A stretch of DNA of 64,000 nucleotides, from NCBI GenBank assembly GCA_016234115.1, contig JACRHD010000021.1, positions 1 to 64,000 on the forward strand, given 5' to 3'. The notes under the pieces were generated by a model. That model saw only the letters and a list, made by a program, of their open reading frames with translations. It did no database searches and had not been told where the DNA came from. The stretch comes from Nitrospirota bacterium. GTDB lineage: Bacteria; Nitrospirota; Thermodesulfovibrionia; UBA6902. Position 1 is the stretch's first letter. The number at the start of each line of letters is the position of its first letter. Below are positions 1 through 8,510 of this stretch, piece after piece. The position numbers and the translations under genes are program-made.

Positions 1-117
1 CACGGAGGCACAGAGTTAAAAAATAAGAGAAAAGGCCAATATGAATCATTCACCTAAGTGATGAAGCAAAATTATTCGATAACCTCTTGTTTTCTCAGTG
101 TCTCTGTGCCTCTGTGG
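1..117. repeat. Inverted repeat of CACAGAG-type words
   Basis: The left arm cacggaggcacagag (1-15) is matched by the complementary arm ctctgtgcctctgtgg (102-117). The same wording (ccacagagg / cctctgtgg) recurs at 11.2 kb and 57.0 kb. The stretch 1-297 contains no gene I can support; apart from this repeat I see nothing in it. Confidence 0.7.
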
Positions 118-297
118 TAAATGAACTGCTGTTTTTAGGTTCATAAACTATGGGAGGTATGATTCAAAAACATGCTGCTGCAATCCCTGGTCCGGAATTT
201 TCGCGCGGGGTAAAAAGTGCACTCTATCAGACGGCCAAAAGCAGGCGGGCGTTACTGAATGGGCAGGGGCACGGACAAGCCGCGCCCCTGCTGCGGG

Positions 298-894
298 TTA
301 CTTCTCTATAATCCTGACCTTCATCTCGGTCCTCTCGTTGGGATTATCACGTTTGTCCCTGGGCTGGCTGACTATCTTGTCCGCCACCTCCATGCCGGAG
401 ACCACCTCGCCGAAGACCGTATATTTTTTATTGAGGAACGGCGAAGGGGCCACACAGATAAAGAACTGCGAACCCGCGCTGTCGGGATGACCCGACCTTG
501 CCATTGAAAGCGTTCCCCTGTTGTGGGGCTTATCATTAAATTCAGCCTTGACGGCATACCCCGGACCTCCTGTGCCGTGTCCGGCCTTGTCCGGGTTCTT
601 CGAGTTCGGGTCCCCTCCCTGTATCATAAAGCCGGGGATTACACGGTGGAAAGTTGTCCCATCGTAAAATCCCTTTTTGGCCAGCTCGATAAAATTGTTT
701 ACGTGGTTGGGCGCGACATCCGGGAAAAACTTCAGCTCGATATTTCCGAACTTTGTTTCAATAACCGCTCTTGTTTCAGCCATTTTCGTTGTCTCCTCTT
801 TTGTAAATTTTTTGTTCTTTATTTCCTCGGAATAAGCGGAAACGGCAAGACTTAATGTAATCACAAAGATCAGGCAGGTCCTGAAGATATTCAT
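298..894 (-). CDS. Periplasmic cyclophilin-type peptidyl-prolyl cis-trans isomerase
   Basis: This 198-residue protein should catalyse proline cis-trans isomerisation during folding of exported proteins. Residues 1-22 form a signal peptide, so it acts in the periplasm. The cyclophilin fold is shown by FHRVIPGFMIQGGDP in the middle and by GTLSMARSG and SAGSQFFI further on, which are the classical active-site segments including the catalytic Arg and the Phe/Gln positions. It starts at an ATG behind a strong gaaggagg ribosome site. It stands alone, with an extended -10 promoter upstream. The family identity is secure; the exact paralogue (PpiA-like or another) is not resolved. Confidence 0.93.
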   Translation of the reverse strand: MNIFRTCLIFVITLSLAVSAYSEEIKNKKFTKEETTKMAETRAVIETKFGNIELKFFPDVAPNHVNNFIELAKKGFYDGTTFHRVIPGFMIQGGDPNSKNPDKAGHGTGGPGYAVKAEFNDKPHNRGTLSMARSGHPDSAGSQFFICVAPSPFLNKKYTVFGEVVSGMEVADKIVSQPRDKRDNPNERTEMKVRIIEK

Positions 895-936
895 TTACTC
901 CTCCTTCAATTAAATTTCATTGTTACAATGCGCTTA

Positions 937-945
937 ATTATAGCA
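937..945 (-). promoter_or_regulatory. Extended -10 promoter of the cyclophilin gene
   Basis: Read on the minus strand the site is TGCTATAAT, a TG-n-TATAAT extended -10 box with no good -35. It lies about 40 nt upstream of the ATG. A 13-nt inverted repeat cattgttacaatg (918-930) sits between it and the ribosome site and could be an operator. Confidence 0.5.
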
Positions 946-1009
946 AAGTATAGAGTTCAGAGTATAGGGATTAGAGGTGGTCGCTAAACTCCGAATTCCA
1001 TCGTCTCAG

Positions 1010-1693
1010 TTACGGCAAAGTTATTGTGAAGCAGCCGCCTCCGTACTCACCGCCGTTGCTCAGGGCGATGGACCCTTCCCTGCCTTTATTCTTATGCATA
1101 GCGGCAAGCAGGGACGCGAAATAAAGGCCGAGTCCCGTGCTGCCGGTCCTGAAGTTGACCCCCGTAGCGCCGACGTCCTCGCCCAGCATCGAGGCCGGAT
1201 AGCCTCCTCCATCATCTTCTATGCTCAGGACGAGCCGGCCTTTGTCTTCAACGGCCCGGATTTTGATTCTGGTCTTCGCGTACCGGAAGGCATTGTTAAG
1301 CACGTTGTTGACGACCCCGGAGACAAGTTCGCGGTCAAAGAACCATATCAGGTCCTCATCGCATTCGGTAACGAGCTCGATCCCCTTGAAATCAAGCAGG
1401 GGTCTGTTCTGCAGGACAGTCTCTCCGATAAGCTCTGCGACCGGATATTGGGAGATATTGACGCTGAACTGGTCATTGTCCATCTTATATAAAGTCAGCA
1501 ACTGAACGAGATTGTTGGTCACGCGCGTGGCCTCGTACTGGATCTGTGTAAGATGCCTGTGTGACGGGCAATTGTCGGCTTTACAGACGTCGGTAACTTC
1601 ACCCAATGTATTCAGCAGCATGCCGAGCGAATTCTTCATGTCGTGGGCCATCGACGCCAGAAACGCCGGGAAGTCTATCATCTTTTTAGTCAT
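1010..1693 (-). CDS. Small soluble histidine kinase without sensor domain
   Basis: This 227-residue protein has only the kinase core. An H-box with His17 (MAHDMKNSLG) opens it directly, followed by an N-box (NNVLNNAFRYA), a G1 box (EDDGGGYP) and a G2 box (GSTGLGLYFA). There is no membrane segment, PAS or GAF domain, so the signal must come from a partner protein. It follows the receiver-TPR gene by 21 nt on the same strand, and the two almost certainly form one operon and a cognate pair. The TPR array of the partner may act as the sensory or scaffold part. The target process is unknown. Confidence 0.88.
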   Translation of the reverse strand: MTKKMIDFPAFLASMAHDMKNSLGMLLNTLGEVTDVCKADNCPSHRHLTQIQYEATRVTNNLVQLLTLYKMDNDQFSVNISQYPVAELIGETVLQNRPLLDFKGIELVTECDEDLIWFFDRELVSGVVNNVLNNAFRYAKTRIKIRAVEDKGRLVLSIEDDGGGYPASMLGEDVGATGVNFRTGSTGLGLYFASLLAAMHKNKGREGSIALSNGGEYGGGCFTITLP

Positions 1694-1714
1694 TTCAGTA
1701 TGGACCCTTCCTCT

Positions 1715-3346
1715 TCATGCCTGAGGCTTCGCCCCGGCAGTCATTAATTTTTCATACACGTCCAGCAGCTCCTTATATCTGTCGTAAGAGGGGTCGATCT
1801 TCCTGATCCTGTCGAGATACTGTGAAACCTTATAAAGATGCTTGTCGTTCCTGCCGTTCTTTTTTATGTGCATAATAAGCACCTGCGCCGCATTTGCGTT
1901 TACAATCTTGTTGTCGGGGAATACCCTTACGGCCTTTTCAAAATATTCTATGGCCTCTTCAAGCTTCCCCTCCTCGGCAAGCCCGACACCCTTGTTATTG
2001 AGTTTCAGGAGCTCCGTCTTCGCGGCTATAATAAGATCTTCCCCTTCTTTCTCTAAATTCGCCTCCTTAAAAACATCCCTCACCATCTTCACGACTTTGT
2101 CGTTGTCGTGATTGTTCCGCATAACATTTTGTATGAATTTAAGACCCGCTTCTTTTTCTCCGAGATCAAAGCATACCTTTGCCAGGTCCATGGTCGCTTC
2201 CAGGGGGATACTGCCGGAATAACCGTCCATAAGCTTACTCGCCTCCTGCACTGCGTTCCTGGCGTCTTCTTCGCGGTTCATCTTCTTGAACACAAGCCCT
2301 TCGGTAACGGCCGTCTGAAGCATGGCGTCGCTGTCTCCCTTGAATTCTTTACGCGCCTCGCCGAGGACCGAGAGCGCCTCGCCGGAGGAGTCCTTATTTA
2401 CAAGTGTCTTTGCAAGGCCGGTATAATCGGACGGGCTCTTGAAACATGAGTGTTTTCCGATCGAAATAGCCGACTTGAAAGCCTGCCCGGCTGTGTCATA
2501 ATCTTCGATCCGATAAGAAATCTTACCTATGGCCTGGTGTCGCAATATGGCCTTAGGCGATATCTCGGTGGCCGAGATAAGCACCTTTTGCGCCTCTTCC
2601 AGAGACCCCATCGCCTCCAGGGTCTTTGCCAGCCAGTCGTAAGCCTCCATCAAAGTCTTGTTCTCTTCAACGAGAGACTGGAAAATCTCCTTTGCCCTGA
2701 CATGCTCCCCTGAGAGGAAATACACCTTGCCCAATCCCATCCTGGCCCAAAGGATGTCCCTCATGGAAAGCACTTCCTCAAAGACGGCAGTGGCCTCGCT
2801 GTAACGCCCCGTGGACAGATAGAGGTCGCTCTTCACCCGCAAATACTCCAGTCTGTTTTTCGGGTTCTTCAGGATGAGCTCATCGCACAGTGCGATTGCG
2901 CGCGTGTACTCATTTTTGCGGATCGCCCTTTCGATAACTTCCGAGTCCTCCTTCCTCCTGATGTTCTTTTCCAGCCTCAGCGTCAGGATCTCTTTGGTAA
3001 TAGGTTTGATCAGATAGTCGTCGGGCTGATATTCAACCGCCCCCATTACCATGGGCATTGTGTTTTCAGCGGTAAGCATTATGAAGACAGTGGAATAGCG
3101 GACCAGCCCGCGATGTTTGGCCTCTTCAAGTATCTGCTGTCCGTCTTTTTTGCCGTATCCGAGATTATAATCGCAGAGGATGATGTCGTACGCCTTTGTC
3201 TTCATCTTCTGGATGGCGATTTCGCCGCCGGAGGCGTCGTCGATGTCCCTTACGCCTAATGATTCGAGCATCCTCCTCATCAGGCGTCTGAATTCGGAAA
3301 AGTCATCGACGACCAGGAATTTCTTGTTCTTAAAATCAATTGACAT
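1715..3346 (-). CDS. Response regulator with receiver domain and TPR repeats
   Basis: This 543-residue protein begins with a CheY-like receiver: acidic pair D14-D15, phospho-acceptor D59 in ILCDYNLG and the lysine in YLIKPI. From about residue 150 to the end it is a chain of tetratricopeptide-like helices, seen in segments such as LEEAIEYFEKAVRVFPDN. It has no DNA-binding or enzymatic output domain, so phosphorylation probably alters protein-protein contacts made by the TPR part. It lies directly upstream of the sensorless histidine kinase. No ribosome site is obvious before the ATG. Confidence 0.9.
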   Translation of the reverse strand: MSIDFKNKKFLVVDDFSEFRRLMRRMLESLGVRDIDDASGGEIAIQKMKTKAYDIILCDYNLGYGKKDGQQILEEAKHRGLVRYSTVFIMLTAENTMPMVMGAVEYQPDDYLIKPITKEILTLRLEKNIRRKEDSEVIERAIRKNEYTRAIALCDELILKNPKNRLEYLRVKSDLYLSTGRYSEATAVFEEVLSMRDILWARMGLGKVYFLSGEHVRAKEIFQSLVEENKTLMEAYDWLAKTLEAMGSLEEAQKVLISATEISPKAILRHQAIGKISYRIEDYDTAGQAFKSAISIGKHSCFKSPSDYTGLAKTLVNKDSSGEALSVLGEARKEFKGDSDAMLQTAVTEGLVFKKMNREEDARNAVQEASKLMDGYSGSIPLEATMDLAKVCFDLGEKEAGLKFIQNVMRNNHDNDKVVKMVRDVFKEANLEKEGEDLIIAAKTELLKLNNKGVGLAEEGKLEEAIEYFEKAVRVFPDNKIVNANAAQVLIMHIKKNGRNDKHLYKVSQYLDRIRKIDPSYDRYKELLDVYEKLMTAGAKPQA

Positions 3347-3552
3347 TTGTTTATTTCAATCACCAGTTCAAAACAGATGATATTTTATAGTACTCTCCAT
3401 GTAAAATAAAGGTGTCCGCTGCGAGGACCGCTCCGGAACGGGCGGGGCCCCCTGAGCTTGTCGAAGGGTCCCCGTGACCCGACATAACTGAGGGGTCGCA
3501 CAAAACAGTAACCGCTCACAGTTATGTGGATACAGGTTATATGTGCCGAAGC

Positions 3553-3692
3553 CTGTCATTCCCGCAGTCAGTAAGCGGGAATCCACCCTTTGTCGTGGCA
3601 GATTTGACACGTAACTTGTCGATCCATGGATGCCCGATTAAGCCTGCCCTCGAAGGTCTTAGTCGGGGGAACTTCGGGCATGACAGTTCTTT
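3553..3692. repeat. Bipartite double-hairpin repeat with enlarged second loop
   Basis: The element starts tcattcccgcagtcagtaag and closes its first hairpin with gcgggaatcca. The second half starts tggatgcccga and ends cgggcatgac, but it carries extra sequence compared with the compact copies at 33470 and 48967. The gene-free stretch 3347-3822 otherwise holds only GC-rich inverted words near 3420-3480 and the resB promoter. Confidence 0.65.
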
Positions 3693-3753
3693 GAGGTCGA
3701 GCATGCAGCATTATCCACAATAACTGCGGGGTCACACCAAAACTGTAATAGTA

Positions 3754-3783
3754 TTGACTAAATAATTTATGAAAAGCTATATT
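3754..3783 (+). promoter_or_regulatory. Sigma70-type promoter of resB-ccsA
   Basis: A -35 box TTGACT (3754-3759) is followed after 18 nt by a -10 box TATATT (3778-3783). The start codon of resB is 40 nt further on, behind gggagg. Spacing and matches are good, but transcription has not been shown. Confidence 0.6.
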
Positions 3784-3822
3784 TAATGCTGTTGGTTTTT
3801 TACGGTTTTTACGGGAGGTTTT

Positions 3823-5280
3823 TTGGCGGAGAAAGATAAGAAGGACCTATTCGAGACAATTTGGAGTATGCTTGCATCAGTGCAGCTTGCCGTTGCCGTT
3901 TTTATCGTTTTAGCGCTTTCCTCCATCATCGGCACGATCGTTGAACAGCAGGCGGAGCCGGCAAAGAACCTGGCCCTTCTGGCCAAATTCTTCGGCGATT
4001 CCGCGGCCCCTACGGTATACAACATATTCGCGAAACTCGGGTTTATGGATATGTACCGTTCATGGTGGTTCGTCAGCTTCCTCAGTCTGTTCAGCATCAA
4101 CCTCATCGTATGCTCCATAGACAGGTTCCCTAAGACCTGGAAGCTCGTCAACCTACCTTTTAAACCCCTGGCCGAGCACGTCATCAAGACCCTGCCGGTG
4201 AAAAAGGAAATAAAATTCAGGACCGCCTCCTCCGCTGCCGTAAAAGATGAGTTCCTCAACAGCCTGAAGGCGTCGAGGTACCATGTCCTCGAATCGACTG
4301 AAGACAATGCCACGCAGTTGTACTGCCAGAAGGGTAAATACTCCCGTCTGGGAGTGTACGTGGTGCATCTTAGCATTATCCTGATATTCGTCGGGGCGAT
4401 AATAGGCGCCCGCTTCGGATTCGGCGGGCATCTGAACCTCCCGGAGGGGCAATTCTCGGATGTTGCGTATACTTCGGACGGCGGGGAGATACCTCTCGGG
4501 TTTACCGTAAAGTGCAACTGGTACGAGACTTCATACTATGAAGGGCTGGACACCCCGATGGAATTCCAGAGCGAGCTTGTTGTTATTGAGAACGGGAGGG
4601 AAGTCCTGACGAAGGCCATTCAGGTAAACGACCCTCTTACATACAAGGGCATCACATTTTATCAGTCGAGTTACGGCATGCTCCCCAATGCAAGAGGCCA
4701 GTTTATTATTACCGTTACCCCGAGCGGCGGTCGTCCTGAAACCCTGCGCCTCATGTTCGGCGACAGTTTTGAAATCCCAGGCACGGGAATTTCAGGGACA
4801 ATTGATGATTTTTCACCCGCCCTTGGGTCCGACAGGCGCACAGGCAACCTGACGACGTATTCCGAAAATATGGTCAATCCCGCCGTAGGCGTAATTTTCA
4901 ACATGCCCGGACAGGACGCCTTCAAGGGATGGATCTTCAAAAGATACCCGCAGACGGGCATGCTGCAGGGCGGGCATTCAATAAGGTTCGACGATTACTG
5001 GGGGGCCGAATATACCGGGCTGCAGGTCTCAAGGGACCCGGGGGTATGGCTCATTTACATTGCCTGTATCATTATGGCAATAGGCCTGTATGTCGCCTTC
5101 TTTATGAGTCACAAAAAAATCTGGGTCCATGTCGCCCATGAGTCTCCCGGCGGCAAAGGGCCGGTCAGGATATCATTAGGGGGAAATACGAGCAGGAACA
5201 AATTCGCCTTCGAGAAGGAAATAGACCATATTTTTACCAGGGCGTCACAGGCTGTCGAAGCCAGGCAGGCAAAAAAATGA
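3823..5280 (+). CDS. resB: Cytochrome c biogenesis protein ResB (Ccs1)
   Basis: This 485-residue membrane protein belongs to system II cytochrome c maturation, in which ResB and CcsA carry haem across the membrane and attach it to apocytochromes. Hydrophobic segments lie near residues 20-40 and 80-98, a third follows (VHLSIILIFVGAIIGA), and a last one is close to the C terminus (WLIYIACIIMAIGLYVAFF). A large extracytoplasmic domain lies between the last two. The start is a TTG four nt behind gggagg; no better ATG lies near. ccsA follows after 51 nt. The family call is firm. Confidence 0.93.
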   Translation: MAEKDKKDLFETIWSMLASVQLAVAVFIVLALSSIIGTIVEQQAEPAKNLALLAKFFGDSAAPTVYNIFAKLGFMDMYRSWWFVSFLSLFSINLIVCSIDRFPKTWKLVNLPFKPLAEHVIKTLPVKKEIKFRTASSAAVKDEFLNSLKASRYHVLESTEDNATQLYCQKGKYSRLGVYVVHLSIILIFVGAIIGARFGFGGHLNLPEGQFSDVAYTSDGGEIPLGFTVKCNWYETSYYEGLDTPMEFQSELVVIENGREVLTKAIQVNDPLTYKGITFYQSSYGMLPNARGQFIITVTPSGGRPETLRLMFGDSFEIPGTGISGTIDDFSPALGSDRRTGNLTTYSENMVNPAVGVIFNMPGQDAFKGWIFKRYPQTGMLQGGHSIRFDDYWGAEYTGLQVSRDPGVWLIYIACIIMAIGLYVAFFMSHKKIWVHVAHESPGGKGPVRISLGGNTSRNKFAFEKEIDHIFTRASQAVEARQAKK

Positions 5281-5331
5281 AACGACATAATAACCGCAGA
5301 GTAAATATTTTTATATCGAGGAGTAAATAAC

Positions 5332-6438
5332 ATGAGCAGTTCAGCTTTTTTCAATATATCGGCAGGCGCATATATAGCAGCTCTGGTGATTTACGTAATT
5401 TATCTCGTTACCAGGAACAAAACCGTAGGCGTTTCCGCCACCACAATGACGATCTTCGGCTTCGTAAGCCAGACCATAGCGTTTCTGATCAGGTGGTCCA
5501 ATTCTTATACCTTCTGGATGACGTCCAATCCTTCATCAGGGCTTGTCGAAGCGCTTTTAAGGGCCGCCCCCCTGAGGAACCTCTACGAGTCACTGATATT
5601 TTTTGTATGGTCCCTGATAATGATTCACCTTATTATTGAATTCAAATACAAGATCCGCTCTCTTGGCGCCTTCGTGACGCCGATTGCGGCGCTGGCCCTG
5701 CTTTTTATCGATATCTCCGGGACCTCAAAGGAAATTCAACCCCTCATCCCGGCCCTCCAGTCCAACTGGCTGCTCTTTCATGTGCTGCTGGCCTTTTTAG
5801 GCTATGCCGCCTTTGGGGTGTCTTTCGGGGCCGCGGCGGCCTACATAGTTATGGTCACGGAATCCAGAAAGGAAAAGACTTATATCTTCTGGAGCCTCAT
5901 TATCGGTATATTCATCATAGTGCTTGTCGCAATGGGTATCGATTTCATGAGCCTGTCGGCCGACGAACGCAAGAATTTGATACAGAGCCATTTCCTGAAG
6001 AGCACCTTCAGGAGCGAATCGGGCGGGGTGGTCGCAGCGAGCGTGGTCATTTCAATAGCGTTTCTCTTTGCCCTCTGGCAGATGGGTTTCGGGCTGAAGA
6101 AGGTCCTGGCCTCGCTCTCCGTAACTACCACGATGTTGGAGGAAATCGAATATAAAAGTATCGCTATAGGCTTCCCGTTATTCACCCTCGGCGGGCTGCT
6201 TATGGGCGCTATCTGGGCCAACAGCGCGTGGGGGAAATACTGGAGCTGGGACCCCAAAGAGACCTGGTCTCTCATAACATGGTTTGTTTACGCCCTTTAC
6301 CTTCACGCAAGGTTTATAGGCGGCTGGAGAGGGAAACGGGTCGCCATCCTCTCAGTCATAGGGTTTGTGGCCGTCATCTTCACATACCTCGGCGTCAATC
6401 TCGTACTGTCCGGACTGCACGCTTACGGCAGCGGTTAA
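5332..6438 (+). CDS. ccsA: Cytochrome c biogenesis protein CcsA (ResC)
   Basis: This 368-residue polytopic membrane protein is the haem-handling partner of ResB in system II. The tryptophan-rich WWD signature WGKYWSWDPKETWS lies near residue 305, with several hydrophobic segments before it and two after it. Histidines such as the one in LSGLHAYG at the C terminus are candidate haem ligands. The ATG has a gaggag ribosome site. With resB it forms a two-gene operon, implying c-type cytochromes made outside the cytoplasm. Confidence 0.94.
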   Translation: MSSSAFFNISAGAYIAALVIYVIYLVTRNKTVGVSATTMTIFGFVSQTIAFLIRWSNSYTFWMTSNPSSGLVEALLRAAPLRNLYESLIFFVWSLIMIHLIIEFKYKIRSLGAFVTPIAALALLFIDISGTSKEIQPLIPALQSNWLLFHVLLAFLGYAAFGVSFGAAAAYIVMVTESRKEKTYIFWSLIIGIFIIVLVAMGIDFMSLSADERKNLIQSHFLKSTFRSESGGVVAASVVISIAFLFALWQMGFGLKKVLASLSVTTTMLEEIEYKSIAIGFPLFTLGGLLMGAIWANSAWGKYWSWDPKETWSLITWFVYALYLHARFIGGWRGKRVAILSVIGFVAVIFTYLGVNLVLSGLHAYGSG

Positions 6439-6441
6439 TTA

Positions 6442-6576
6442 ATCCGCAGATTACGCAGATTTCACAGATATTTTTTAGGAATGAAAAGTCGCGGCTGTAA
6501 AAGAATTCATATATCATAGGTTCCCTTTTTACGCGTTTCTGTGTTCTGATCTGTGAAATCTGTGTAATCTGCGGAT
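6442..6576. repeat. Inverted repeat of CAGATT-type words upstream of recN
   Basis: Left arm 6442-6469 (atccgcagattacgcagat...) and right arm 6549-6576 are complementary at 27 of 28 positions. The wording matches the inner part of the elements at 11.2 and 57.0 kb. The right arm runs into the recN -10 box. Confidence 0.8.
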
Positions 6577-6581
6577 ATAAT
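6553..6581 (+). promoter_or_regulatory. Candidate recN promoter embedded in repeat arm
   Basis: A consensus -10 TATAAT (6576-6581) lies five nt before the recN ATG. The hexamer 17 nt upstream, GTGAAA (6553-6558), matches the -35 consensus at four of six positions and lies inside the repeat. Transcription would begin at or next to the ATG, giving a leaderless message, which fits the absence of a Shine-Dalgarno site. Confidence 0.4.
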
Positions 6582-6586
6582 AGAAT

Positions 6587-8284
6587 ATGCTGCGCGTTCT
6601 ACATATCAAGAACTTCTCCATAATCGAAGACGCGACCATAGAATTCGCAGAAGGGTTCAACGTCCTCACAGGTGAAACAGGGGCAGGGAAATCCATTGTC
6701 ATAGACGCGCTGTGCCTTGCCCTTGGCGAAAGGGCGGCAGGCGACCTTGTCCGAAGCGGTGAGAAAGAGGCGGTCGTCGCGGCTTTTTTTGATATATCTC
6801 CGGACCTCCTTAATCCCGTTACGAACCGGTTCCTTAAGGACTTCGGGATCAATATTGAAGACGGTCTCATCCTGAAGAGGATCATATCTTCCCAGGGCAA
6901 GAGCCGCGCCTTCGTCAACGGCTCCATGGTCAGCGTACAGACCCTCTCGGACATCAGCAGGAGCATAATCGACGTTCACGGACAATATGAGCACCAGTCC
7001 CTGCTCTCAGCCGACAACCAGTTGGACCTGCTCGACTCATACGGAGGGCTCCTTTATGAGAGACAGGAAGTAAAAAATATTTATGACGCGCTGTCCGCCC
7101 TGAAAGACCGGATAGCGGAGCTTACACTTAAAGAAAATGAGAGGGACCGGAAAGTCGACCTTCTCGGGTTCCAGATTAATGAAATCGAGTCTGCAAGGTT
7201 GACCCCCGGCGAGGAAGAGAAGCTTTCGGATGAGCTTAAGGTCCTGAGCAGTTCAGTCCGTCTTGCGGAACTTGCGGGCGCGGCTTATGACTCCCTTTAT
7301 TCGTCAGATTCATCCTGCATAACGGGGCTGTCACGCATACTCGCTTCCCTCCGTGAAATATCCGTAATCGATCCGCGCGCGGACGACGCGGTCAGGTCCG
7401 TCAGTGACGCTCTGCCGCTTCTTGAAGATGCCGGATATTTTCTCAGGGATTATAAGGAGAATATAAATAATGACCCTCAGCGACTTGAACAGATACAGCA
7501 GCGGCTTGAGCTCATAAAGGGGCTGGAGCGAAAATACGGCGGCAGCGTCGCGGAAATTCTTGCTTATATGGACAAAGCAGGGGCCGAGCTCGAGGCGCTT
7601 GAGCGCGCCGGGGCAAGCCTGGAGGAATCGGCAAAGGAACTCGATAGACTCAGGGGCGGCCTGACGGAGAAGGCCCGGGAGCTTTCAAAAAAGAGGAAGG
7701 CCGTGTCAAAAAAAATAGAGTCCGGGGTCCTGTCGCAGCTTTCGGAGCTGTCCATGTCCGGCACGAGATTCTCGATCTCTTTGACGCAGGAAACCGGCGA
7801 TGACACAAGTGACGGATTCACGGCCACGCAGAAGGGGATTGACTGTATCGAATTTCTCATCTCGCCGAATATCGGCGAAGACCTGCGACCCCTGTCGAAG
7901 ATAGCGTCCGGCGGGGAGCTTTCAAGGATCATGTTAGCATTAAAGAGCATTATGGCCAGAGGAGATAATATCCCTGTCCTTATCTTCGACGAGATCGACG
8001 CGGGGATCGGGGGAACAACGGCGGAAAGGGTCGGCCGGAAACTGAAAAATCTCTCATCGACGCACCAGGTAATATGCATCACCCACCTTCCACAGGTGGC
8101 AACATACGCCGACAGGCATCTGAGGATTGAAAAAAAGATCAAGAAAGACAGGACAATTGTCGAAATAAATGTTATTGAAAAAGATGAAAGGGCCGCTGAG
8201 ATCGCGCGCATGTTAGGCGGAGAGATTTCAGAGGTCTCGTTAAAACACGCAAAAGAAATATTGAGGAAGGGGAAGATACAATGA
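6587..8284 (+). CDS. recN: DNA repair protein RecN
   Basis: This 565-residue SMC-like ATPase acts in double-strand break repair. It has a Walker A site GETGAGKS (residues 29-36), a long charged coiled-coil middle, the ABC signature ASGGELSRIMLA and a Walker B VLIFDEIDAGIGG. Length and domain order are normal for RecN. The start codon follows a consensus -10 box by only five nt with no ribosome site. The stop overlaps the next small gene by four nt (ATGA). Confidence 0.95.
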   Translation: MLRVLHIKNFSIIEDATIEFAEGFNVLTGETGAGKSIVIDALCLALGERAAGDLVRSGEKEAVVAAFFDISPDLLNPVTNRFLKDFGINIEDGLILKRIISSQGKSRAFVNGSMVSVQTLSDISRSIIDVHGQYEHQSLLSADNQLDLLDSYGGLLYERQEVKNIYDALSALKDRIAELTLKENERDRKVDLLGFQINEIESARLTPGEEEKLSDELKVLSSSVRLAELAGAAYDSLYSSDSSCITGLSRILASLREISVIDPRADDAVRSVSDALPLLEDAGYFLRDYKENINNDPQRLEQIQQRLELIKGLERKYGGSVAEILAYMDKAGAELEALERAGASLEESAKELDRLRGGLTEKARELSKKRKAVSKKIESGVLSQLSELSMSGTRFSISLTQETGDDTSDGFTATQKGIDCIEFLISPNIGEDLRPLSKIASGGELSRIMLALKSIMARGDNIPVLIFDEIDAGIGGTTAERVGRKLKNLSSTHQVICITHLPQVATYADRHLRIEKKIKKDRTIVEINVIEKDERAAEIARMLGGEISEVSLKHAKEILRKGKIQ

Positions 8285-8427
8285 AAAAGACGGTCTTGGT
8301 TTTCGTTACGGCGCTCTTTCTTGCCGCAAGCTGCACGGTCCCTCCGGGACAGATCAAAAAACAGACAGCGCCTGGACAAATAAAAAAGGTAACAGGAGAA
8401 AATCCGGCTTCAGGCAAAAAGAAATAA
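8281..8427 (+). CDS. Tiny lipoprotein with repeated PGQIKK motif
   Basis: This 48-residue product has a lysine-containing N terminus, a hydrophobic stretch and a lipobox ending LAASC, so it should be a membrane-anchored lipoprotein. The mature part is short and basic and contains PGQIKK twice, eleven residues apart, before a lysine tail. The ATG overlaps the recN stop (ATGA), so it is probably translationally coupled to recN. A GC-rich hairpin follows it. Function unknown; its reality rests on the lipobox, the coupling and the internal repeat. Confidence 0.72.
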   Translation: MKKTVLVFVTALFLAASCTVPPGQIKKQTAPGQIKKVTGENPASGKKK

Positions 8428-8440
8428 TCAACACTTTAGC

Positions 8441-8487
8441 TCCCCTCCCTTGACGGGCCTGTCCCGATGACTTTTTCGGGGAGGGGA
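8441..8487. terminator. GC-rich hairpin after the recN operon
   Basis: Arms tcccctccc (8441-8449) and gggagggga (8479-8487) pair perfectly; an inner stem may add to this. The run of T expected of a textbook intrinsic terminator is missing on the plus strand, so it may be only a repeat hairpin. Confidence 0.4.
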
Positions 8488-8510
8488 TTAATGGGAGGGT
8501 GGATATAAAG

